Below, in pieces: positions 50,975 to 57,753 of a stretch of 64,000 bases of DNA. Origin of the DNA: Hydrogenophaga crassostreae. Its GTDB lineage: Bacteria > Pseudomonadota > Gammaproteobacteria > Burkholderiales > Burkholderiaceae_C. A program made the position numbers and the translations under genes. Below the pieces are notes generated by a model that was not told the DNA's origin, did not search any database, and was given only the letters and a program-made list of their open reading frames with translations. Location: contig NZ_CP017476.1 of NCBI RefSeq assembly GCF_001761385.1, forward strand, positions 62,001-126,000, given 5' to 3'. Within the stretch, counting starts at the first letter, position 1, and each line of letters starts with the position of its first letter.

Positions 50975-53314
50975 ATGACTCCTGAAACCGACCCCGCTTC
51001 TCCAACCGCCGACCCCGCAACGCTGCCCAAGGGCCCGCTTGCCCGCGAGGCCCTGGCCCTCGGCGCGTTTGACCACCTTGTGGCCCATTCGGCCGGTTTC
51101 CGCTCGCGCCCTGGCCAGCGCGAGATGGCGGCCCACATCGCCGAAACCCTGAGCGTCGTCAGTTGGCCCACCGATGAATCGGGCGCTGCGTCAACGCCGC
51201 CGCCTGAAGAGCGGGCCATCGCCGTGGTGCAGGCCGGCACTGGCGTGGGCAAGTCGGCGGCCTACGCGGCTTCGGTGATTCCATTGGCCCTGGCACAGCA
51301 AAAGCGCGTGATCATTTCCACCGCGACCGTGGCGCTGCAAGAGCAGCTGATGGCGAAAGACCTGCCTGCCTTGTCGGCCGCCTTGCCGCAGTCGTTCACC
51401 TTCGCCCTGGCCAAAGGGCGGGGCCGCTATGTGTGCCGCCTCAAGCTCGATCAGCTCAGCGGAGGTGATGCCGCCAGTGCCGAGCTGTTTGACAGCGACG
51501 ACGCCAGCGACAGCCCCAGCAGCGCCCCCGACGCCCTGGCCACCCACACCGTGGCCAGCGCCGCAGCCAGTGCCCGCGCTGCAGAGCGCTGGACCGAGCG
51601 CGCCAGCCAGTACACCCAATGGACCGCCTCGCTCGACAGCGGCGCCTGGGACGGCGACCGCGATCGGCTTGATGACCCTCCCGACGGCGAACTCTGGAGC
51701 CCCGTGGCCGCCGAGCGCCACACCTGCACCGCGCGCCACTGTCCCAGCTACAACAGCTGCAGCTATTACCAGGCGCGCGCGCGCCTCGCCCAGTCGCAGG
51801 TGATCGTGGTGAATCACGATCTGTTCCTCTCCACGCTCGGGCTGCACGCGCTGCCCGCGCCACAAGACTGTTATGTGGTGTTCGATGAAGCCCACCACCT
51901 GGGCGCCGTGGCCCAGGGGCAATTCACCGAAAGCATGGACCTCATGCGCAGCCAGTGGCTCGACCGCTTGCCGAGGGCCGTCGAAGAGGTAGCCGGCGCC
52001 TTGCAGCACACGCCTGGCATCGACGTGGCCGGGTTCGCCCGCGAACTCAAAACCGCACAGGGTGAACTGGCGCGCCTGGCCATGGCGCGCATCGGTTCCT
52101 TGCCCGCCTGGGACCTGCACACCGGCCGCGCCGCACGGTCCCCGGTCGCTCGCGGTGGCTTCGACAGCGCCAACGTGCCCGTGGTCGAGCGCTTCGAAGG
52201 CGGCGCCTTGCCGCCCGAATGGACCGAAACCGTGGCGCAGTTGCACACGCGCTCCAGCGCCCTGCTCAAGGTGATGGAAGCGCTGGCCACCCAGCTCAAA
52301 ACCAACGCCCGCGAAAACCCCGGTGACGCCGCGCGATGCGCCAAGCTCTACAGCCGCCTGGGCGTTCTCGCCCCACGCCTGCAGCATTTGCAGGCCACGG
52401 CCGAGCTCTGGTTGCAAGAGCCCATCGACGGCCAGGCACCGCTCGCCAAATGGCTGGAGGCGGGCATTCAAAATGGCCTGGTCACGCTCAGCGCCCACGC
52501 CTGCCCGCTGCAACCTGGCAGCCTGCTGCGTTCCCATTTGTGGAGCAAGGTGCGGGCCGCCGTAGCCACCTCTGCTTCGCTCACCACCTGCGGTACGTTC
52601 GATCACTTTCTGCACGAGTCGGGCCTGGCGTTTGACGACGCCGTGAGCGCGCGCGAAGTGCAAAGCCCGTTTGACCACGCGACCCAGGGCCGCCTGGTCG
52701 TGGTACAGACCCAGGCCGACCCCAAGGACGTAGAAGGTTATTCCCGCGAAATGCTCGACGCGCTGATGGAAGACCTGACGCAGGTGCAGCGTGGCGCGCT
52801 GGTGTTGTTCACCTCCAAAGCCCTGATGCGCCGCGCGCAAGACCTGCTGGAGCGCGGCATGCACAGCGCGCTGCGCGACAAGATTCTGGTGCAGGGCCAA
52901 GCCTCGCGCACGCTGCTCATCAAGCGCCACGCCGAGCGGGTGGCCGAAGGTGGTGCTTCTATTCTGTTTGGTCTGCAATCTTTCGGCGAGGGGCTGGATC
53001 TGCCCGGCGAACTGTGCGAATGGGTGTTCATCACCAAGTTGCCTTTTGCCTCGCCCAGCGATCCGGTGGGCCAGGCCCGCGCCGACTGGCTCAAGGCCCA
53101 GGGCCGCGACCCCTTCAGCGAACTCGTGGTGCCCGCCACCGGCGCGCGCCTGCTGCAATGGACCGGCCGGGCCTTGCGCACCGAAACCGACGAGGCTGTG
53201 GTGGTTTGTTACGACGCGCGGCTGCTGCGCCAGGCCTATGGCCGGCGTATGCTGCAAGGCCTGCCGCCCTACAAAGTGCAGCGCCGTGTGGACGGTGTGT
53301 TGACCGATGTCTGA
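50975..53314 (+). CDS. DinG/YoaA-family ATP-dependent DNA helicase
   Basis: A 779-residue XPD-like superfamily 2 helicase. Walker A is VQAGTGVGKSAAYAA (about residues 85-100), the DEAH box is VVFDEAHHLGA, and an Fe-S domain is marked by GRGRYVCRLKL and CTARHCPSYNSCSYY. C-terminal helicase motifs include LLIKRHAERVAEGGASILFG, QSFGEGLDLPGE and QWTGRALRTETDE. Members unwind DNA or R-loops 5' to 3'. The start is at MTPETDP (50975); the upstream frame is arginine-rich and unlike the family. The linker after the first Cys (SDDASDSPSSAPDALAT) is longer than usual. Confidence 0.9.
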   Translation: MTPETDPASPTADPATLPKGPLAREALALGAFDHLVAHSAGFRSRPGQREMAAHIAETLSVVSWPTDESGAASTPPPEERAIAVVQAGTGVGKSAAYAASVIPLALAQQKRVIISTATVALQEQLMAKDLPALSAALPQSFTFALAKGRGRYVCRLKLDQLSGGDAASAELFDSDDASDSPSSAPDALATHTVASAAASARAAERWTERASQYTQWTASLDSGAWDGDRDRLDDPPDGELWSPVAAERHTCTARHCPSYNSCSYYQARARLAQSQVIVVNHDLFLSTLGLHALPAPQDCYVVFDEAHHLGAVAQGQFTESMDLMRSQWLDRLPRAVEEVAGALQHTPGIDVAGFARELKTAQGELARLAMARIGSLPAWDLHTGRAARSPVARGGFDSANVPVVERFEGGALPPEWTETVAQLHTRSSALLKVMEALATQLKTNARENPGDAARCAKLYSRLGVLAPRLQHLQATAELWLQEPIDGQAPLAKWLEAGIQNGLVTLSAHACPLQPGSLLRSHLWSKVRAAVATSASLTTCGTFDHFLHESGLAFDDAVSAREVQSPFDHATQGRLVVVQTQADPKDVEGYSREMLDALMEDLTQVQRGALVLFTSKALMRRAQDLLERGMHSALRDKILVQGQASRTLLIKRHAERVAEGGASILFGLQSFGEGLDLPGELCEWVFITKLPFASPSDPVGQARADWLKAQGRDPFSELVVPATGARLLQWTGRALRTETDEAVVVCYDARLLRQAYGRRMLQGLPPYKVQRRVDGVLTDV

Positions 53315-53373
53315 GCGACACTTAGGGGCCGTTTGAACGACGCCTGATTCTTCTTGTTTATGGAGCTTTTCCC

Positions 53374-53844
53374 ATGCTTTTCGCCGCCCTCAAACTCGCT
53401 CACGTTCTGGCCGTCGTGGTCTGGATCGGCGGCATGGTGTTTGCCCACTTCTTCCTGCGCCCCGCCGTGTTGAAGCTGGAGCCGCCACAGCGCATCCGCC
53501 TGATGCACGGTGCGCTGCAGCGCTTCTTTGCCGCCGTGCTCGTGGCCATCGTGGTGATTTTGGCCAGCGGCCTGTGGATGATTGGCCGCGTGGCCAAAGA
53601 GTCGGTTCAAGCCGGCCTGGGCTTCAACATGCCACTGAACTGGACCATCATGGCCACGCTGGGCATCGTGATGATGGCCATCTTTGGCCACATCCGCTTT
53701 GCTCTGTTCAAGCGCTTGAGCAAGGCTGTGGCCGTGAGCGATTGGGCGGCAGGCGGTGCGGCACTGGCTTCGATCCGCACCTGGGTGAGCATCAACCTGG
53801 CGATGGGTGTGGTGATCATTGCCATCACGATGTTGATGGTTTGA
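53374..53844 (+). CDS. CopD-family membrane protein
   Basis: A 156-residue protein with four membrane helices. LKLAHVLAVVVWIGGMVFAH is the start of the CopD domain, with a His in the first helix, and IFGHIRFALFKRL lies near the third. Stand-alone proteins of this type are common in Comamonadaceae; a copper or haem link is inferred from the family name only. It lies 59 bases after dinG, same strand. Confidence 0.82.
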   Translation: MLFAALKLAHVLAVVVWIGGMVFAHFFLRPAVLKLEPPQRIRLMHGALQRFFAAVLVAIVVILASGLWMIGRVAKESVQAGLGFNMPLNWTIMATLGIVMMAIFGHIRFALFKRLSKAVAVSDWAAGGAALASIRTWVSINLAMGVVIIAITMLMV

Positions 53845-54313
53845 AGGCGGTTGGCGGTGTGTCGAGGGCGTCTCGCAGCCAACCAGAATTTCGGTGCCTG
53901 AGCTAGAGGGCAAGGGTGCAACGGTTGCGCGGGCATTGTCTGTCTGTTCTACCTCGCCTGGATGGTCTGGAAAGACAAGGCGCCGCCACGCTCTGGCCAA
54001 GTGTTCGCACACAAAGGGTTTTTGCCCTTCATCCTGAGCCCCAAACGCACGATCCTTTTTTCTGGCCTTCTTGCTGCAGCTCGTGAGCCCCCAAGCGGCC
54101 TCACCAATGGCGCAACTGCCGCTCCGGCAGGCGTGTTCATGGCGTGTTTGTGGTCTATGGCTTGCTGGCGCACCAGTTTCACCAGGTGGTCATGGGCTCG
54201 GCGCGGATACCTGCCTGGGCGCTCAGCTGGCCATGCAGAACGGTTGAACGGGTCGATCCCTCTGGCAACGCACGCCGCACCGGCCTTGTGCAGCGCTGTC
54301 GCCCTGACCCGCT
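53845..54313. other. 469-bp gap without a confident gene
   Basis: One plus frame from about 53930 reads GIVCLFYLAWMVWKDKA, a good membrane helix, and then loses protein-like character. Another frame from 54135 reads VFVVYGLLAHQFHQVVMGS. These could be pieces of a decayed membrane protein, possibly of the DUF1294 type, but no start, ribosome site or continuous frame supports a gene. I see no RNA gene or repeat here. Confidence 0.4.
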
Positions 54314-54562
54314 TCAGCGCCGGGGCGGCTGGCTGGGCAGGGTAAACGGAGCCTCTTCATCGGGGGCACCCAGGTCACCCAGACCGGCGCCCATTTCGTG
54401 CAGCGTTTCCACCTGGTGTTTCACTTCCTGGCAGGGGCCACACATGCGCAGGTGCATGCCCATGCGCAGGCGGTCCAGCCAACCGAGGGGTTCATCCATC
54501 GACTGCGAAACCAGTTCATCGACGCGGCGACACGAATGGAAAAGGGTGTGGAGAAAAGTCAT
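54314..54562 (-). CDS. Zinc-finger (zf-HC2-like) anti-sigma factor
   Basis: An 82-residue protein with LHTLFHSCRRVDELVSQSMD and then HLRMCGPCQEVKHQVETL: the H-x3-C-x2-C pattern of the anti-sigma zinc finger. There is no membrane segment, so it would be a soluble cytosolic anti-sigma of the ChrR-like size class. Its start overlaps the sigma factor stop by four bases, the standard pairing for sigma/anti-sigma operons. It likely holds the sigma factor until an oxidative or metal signal disrupts zinc binding. Confidence 0.8.
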   Translation of the reverse strand: MTFLHTLFHSCRRVDELVSQSMDEPLGWLDRLRMGMHLRMCGPCQEVKHQVETLHEMGAGLGDLGAPDEEAPFTLPSQPPRR

Positions 54563-55203
54563 GCGTGGTTTCCACCGGAGTGGCCTTGGGAGGACATGCA
54601 TTGGCGCAGGCCTGTGCGAGCCCGGTGAAGGATCGTACGCGTGTTGTCGGGGCTCAGGCCCAGGCGTTCGCCGATCTCGTCCGATTCAAAACCCAGCCAT
54701 TCGCGCATCATGAAGACCTTGCTGGTTTGAGCGGGCAAGCGGCGCAAGCAGCTGTCCATCACCGTCATCATCTGGCGCTGGGCTTCCCGGTTCTCGGGCT
54801 GCTCCCACACGGGCACGGGTTCAATGCGGCCGCCCTGAGCGTTGTAGAGGGCTTCCGCGGGGTCGTTGTCTGACCCATCGGTTTCTTCGTCTTTGACATG
54901 CACGCGCCTGCGCTGGTGTGGCGAGCGGTACCAGTCGGCCACCTTGTTTTTCAGTATGGCGATCGCCCAGGTGGTCAGTGCGGCCTGGCCCTTGTGGGCC
55001 TGCGGGTTTTCGAAAATCGCCATCAGTGTTTCCTGCACCAGGTCTTCGGCCAACGCGGCTTCGTGTACGACCACACGCGCGTGCCTCAACAAGCGCTGTC
55101 TCAGCGGGCCCCAGGGGTCTTCTTGCTCGACCGCTGCGGTTTCGGCGGGGGTGACCTCGATGGGGGGCGGGACTTCGGCGGGTTGGGCGAGAGCGGTGTT
55201 CAT
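54559..55203 (-). CDS. ECF-type RNA polymerase sigma factor
   Basis: A 214-residue sigma-70 family factor. Region 2 holds AALAEDLVQETLMAIFENP and TTWAIAILKNKVADWYRSPH; region 4 holds SKVFMMREWLGFESDEIG and RLGLSPDNTRTILHRARTGL. An extended N-terminus of about 35 Pro/Ala/Glu-rich residues precedes region 2. The start is uncertain: MNTALAQ (55203) is used, while MAQVAHA (55257) is in frame with no better ribosome site. It is coupled to the zinc-finger anti-sigma gene. The 224-base upstream gap (55204-55427) holds its promoter; I could not identify an autoregulatory motif there. Confidence 0.88.
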   Translation of the reverse strand: MNTALAQPAEVPPPIEVTPAETAAVEQEDPWGPLRQRLLRHARVVVHEAALAEDLVQETLMAIFENPQAHKGQAALTTWAIAILKNKVADWYRSPHQRRRVHVKDEETDGSDNDPAEALYNAQGGRIEPVPVWEQPENREAQRQMMTVMDSCLRRLPAQTSKVFMMREWLGFESDEIGERLGLSPDNTRTILHRARTGLRQCMSSQGHSGGNHA

Positions 55204-55427
55204 GGGCGAGGGACTGACAGATTTTTTCAAAGCGTGGGCGTGTGCCACTTGTGCCATATCAGTCAGCGCCGGGGGCCAGTTCTTACAAAAATTGATGTCA
55301 CAAACTTGTGAGCTTGCCAGGGAGCCTGTCCTCACGCCAGCCACGGTGCCACCTTGGGGTGGCGGCTGGCGCGGGGGTCAGGGCAGGGCAGGGCAAACAC
55401 AGGCGTTGCTCATTCACGCTGGCCTGC

Positions 55428-55757
55428 TCAGTTGCGGTAGATGCCACCGTTTGCGTTGCCGTTGGGGTAGAGCTTGCCCTGGGCGGCGAGATCGGCCACT
55501 TCCATGAGCACTTCAGCGCGGGTCAATGTGCTGGTGGAGGGCGCTGGGCGGGCGTTGATTCGCTTGATGTCGGCGTCGCCATAGGCGATGGTGCCGGCGG
55601 CACGTGCTTCGCGCATCTCGGCGATCACTTCGGCGCGGGTTTTGGTCGATACGAAGTTGTCCTGGTCTTGAGGATAGAGCTCACCGTTGTTGCCCGACAT
55701 GGCAGAAGCGGAGAAGGCTGTGGCGGCGAGCAGGGTGGCAATGACGAGGGATTTCAT
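55428..55757 (-). CDS. DUF4148-domain exported protein
   Basis: A 109-residue protein with signal peptide MKSLVIATLLAATAFSASA and a DUF4148-like region in which TRAEVIAEMREARAAGTIAYGD is echoed later by TRAEVLMEVADLAAQGKLYP, so it holds two copies of the TRAEV..E module. AAAGGAACC before the ATG at 55757 sets the start. Such proteins are abundant, small and periplasmic in Burkholderiales and their function is unknown. It lies upstream of the sigma gene on the same strand but separately spaced. Confidence 0.85.
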   Translation of the reverse strand: MKSLVIATLLAATAFSASAMSGNNGELYPQDQDNFVSTKTRAEVIAEMREARAAGTIAYGDADIKRINARPAPSTSTLTRAEVLMEVADLAAQGKLYPNGNANGGIYRN

Positions 55758-55941
55758 GGTGGTTCCTTTGGGGGGTTGTGCAACGCTGCTGTGTGCAGTG
55801 TTGTCCCTTACTTGGTCGCGCCAGCCTTCAAAACCGTGACAACTATTTTTCAAATAGATTTATCCCGATCGTTGTCCGCATGCGTTTTGAGCGGGGTCAG
55901 GTCAACGGTGAGGCCGCTCTTTGCAAAGCACCACGCACAGC

Positions 55942-56961
55942 TCAAGACGCTTGCTCCACCCATGACGATTGCGTGTGCCCCAACAAACGCTGCCACAGCC
56001 AGGGCAGCGCCTTGCCAATGTCGGCGCGCATGCTGCGCTGCTGGATCGGCGCGGCGCCCACATCGGCCGCATTGCCCAGATCAAAGCTGAAGGTGTAGCT
56101 GGGCTCCTGGCCCATGCGCAGATCGGTCAGCAGCACATGCCCCGGATTGGCGCTGGTCTGCATTTTGAAAAACCCCTGACTGAACGCCGCGATGCGCGCC
56201 ACCGCATCAACCTCGCCGTGTTGCTTGATCAATTCGGCGCCACGGGGGTGGGCCGTCCAGCGCACGGTGGGCTCGGGATCGAGCAGGGAGTAGTAGCCCT
56301 CGAAATACTGCTCTGGCGTGGTGGCGACCAGGCGCCAGAGCACGGTGTTGAACGGCGAGGGCGTGACCAGCAAGTTGTTCGCCGCGATGTTGGGCGCTGG
56401 CATGGCCGCGCGGGCGATGGTGGTCACCTGGTATTGCGCCACCATGCTCCAGCCCAGGTAGGCGGTGCTGAGGGCCAGCGCCACCGCGTTCCAGCGCAAG
56501 CCGCGATCGCTCTTCAGCCGCAGCGCGGCGACCACACCGACGATCAGGGGCAGGGTGTAGGCCGGGTCGATGATGAACACGCTGCTCACGGCGAACGGGT
56601 GGTCGGTGAATGGCATCAGCAGTTGTGTGCCGTAGACCGTCATGTTGTCGAGCAGCGGGTGGGTCACCAGGACGAGCCAAAGCGCCAGCCACCACCTCTT
56701 GAACAGCGACATCTCGCCATGCACCTTGGCCGCGACCCACGCCAGCAGTGGCGCAAACAGCGTGAGGTAAAAAAGCGAATGGCTCTCGGCGCGGTGGCGA
56801 ACCATGTTGAGCACCGGGTTGCCGTGGTCGATCACCACATCGAGGTCGGGCAGCGTGCCGGCGATGGCACCCCAGAGGGCGGCTTTCCAAACGGCGGTGC
56901 GGCGCCCCATCACGGCCACGCCCACGGCCGAGCCCAATGCAATTTGCGTCAAAGAATCCAT
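55942..56961 (-). CDS. YdjM/DUF457-family membrane-bound metal-dependent hydrolase
   Basis: A 339-residue membrane protein. MDSLTQIALGSAVGVAVMG, LPDLDVVIDHGNPV, HRAESHSLFYL and VTHPLLDNMTVYGTQLL are the conserved metal-ligand motifs (Asp and His residues) of the family formerly called DUF457, which includes E. coli YdjM. The N-terminal half has about five helices, and the C-terminal half (residues 180-339) is a soluble domain. Substrate unknown; related proteins are linked to SOS or phospholipid metabolism in other bacteria. Confidence 0.87.
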   Translation of the reverse strand: MDSLTQIALGSAVGVAVMGRRTAVWKAALWGAIAGTLPDLDVVIDHGNPVLNMVRHRAESHSLFYLTLFAPLLAWVAAKVHGEMSLFKRWWLALWLVLVTHPLLDNMTVYGTQLLMPFTDHPFAVSSVFIIDPAYTLPLIVGVVAALRLKSDRGLRWNAVALALSTAYLGWSMVAQYQVTTIARAAMPAPNIAANNLLVTPSPFNTVLWRLVATTPEQYFEGYYSLLDPEPTVRWTAHPRGAELIKQHGEVDAVARIAAFSQGFFKMQTSANPGHVLLTDLRMGQEPSYTFSFDLGNAADVGAAPIQQRSMRADIGKALPWLWQRLLGHTQSSWVEQAS

Positions 56962-57028
56962 GCGCGGACTTTAGCGGGTGAGGGGACGCCGTGAAGATGG
57001 AGGGGCATGTCGCAAGCAGACAACCCAC

Positions 57029-57059
57029 AATCCAGAACGCCGCAGGCGGCGCAGGGGGG
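57029..57059 (-). repeat. Short copy of the dispersed repeat after the dioxygenase gene
   Basis: Read on the minus strand, CCCCCCTGCGCCGCCTGCGGCG starts at the stop codon of the intradiol dioxygenase gene. Only the first stem of the family is present, followed by TTCTGGA. Confidence 0.65.
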
Positions 57060-57719
57060 CTAAACCTTTACCACGATGGGAAAAACCGCGCGCAGCCCAT
57101 CACTCCATTGCGCAAACGGCACGGTGACAGCCGACTGGCCTTGCGTGCCCAGGCGCCGCCAGATGCTGTCGCTGGCGTTGCCCGGATCGCCGGCGACGTA
57201 GAGCTGGGTGGTGAGCAAATCGGTGTTGCCCAGCCGAACCTTGACGTGAATGTGGGGTGTGCGGCCGGTGTATTTGGCGGGCCGCAGGGTGCGGAAACGG
57301 TAGCGGCCGTCTTTGCCCACGGTGACGCGGCCAAAGCCCTGAAACGCTGGGTCGGCCAGGCCGCCGTCGCGCGGGTGGTGGTAGTGGCCTTGCTGGTCGC
57401 ATTGCCAGATTTCCACCTCCGCGCCGGCAACCGGTACGCCCAGCGTATCGGTCACCACGCCTTCGACCCAGGCGGTTTGCCCCGCTGTGTAGTCGGCTTG
57501 GCCATTGCGCAGCAAGTCGAAATCGTGATCGGCTGGCAGGCGCTCTGGGTAGAACGGGCCTTCGGTCTGGCTGGGGGTGGGCTGCAGGCGGGTGCCTTGC
57601 GCCCAGGCCGGTCTGAGCCAGGCCGGGGCGGCGGAGGCAGCGACCAGGCCTGCGCTTTTCAGCAGCAGGTAGCGGCGGTCATTTGATGCAGGGAGGACTT
57701 GAATGGGGTCTAGGCGCAT
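57060..57719 (-). CDS. Exported intradiol ring-cleavage dioxygenase-like protein
   Basis: A 219-residue protein with an N-terminal signal containing paired arginines (DRRYLLLKSAGLVAASAAPA; possible Tat). The mature part matches protocatechuate/catechol dioxygenases: QTEGPFYPERLP, WQCDQQGHYHHP, RYRFRTLRPAKYTGRTPHIH, with the expected Tyr and His ligands of the non-haem ferric site. Normal aromatic-degrading enzymes are cytosolic, so export suggests another role. The start (57719) follows loss of family similarity upstream. It is 34 bases downstream of the Pat-like gene on the same strand. Confidence 0.85.
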   Translation of the reverse strand: MRLDPIQVLPASNDRRYLLLKSAGLVAASAAPAWLRPAWAQGTRLQPTPSQTEGPFYPERLPADHDFDLLRNGQADYTAGQTAWVEGVVTDTLGVPVAGAEVEIWQCDQQGHYHHPRDGGLADPAFQGFGRVTVGKDGRYRFRTLRPAKYTGRTPHIHVKVRLGNTDLLTTQLYVAGDPGNASDSIWRRLGTQGQSAVTVPFAQWSDGLRAVFPIVVKV

Positions 57720-57753
57720 GGGGTGCTCCAGGTGGTGCGCGATCCCTTTGTGC

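Noticed and set aside
53962..54345. Open frame of 127 codons after the CopD-family gene
   Set aside because: It lacks a ribosome site, changes character after a short hydrophobic start and overlaps no recognised domain; treated as possible gene decay only.
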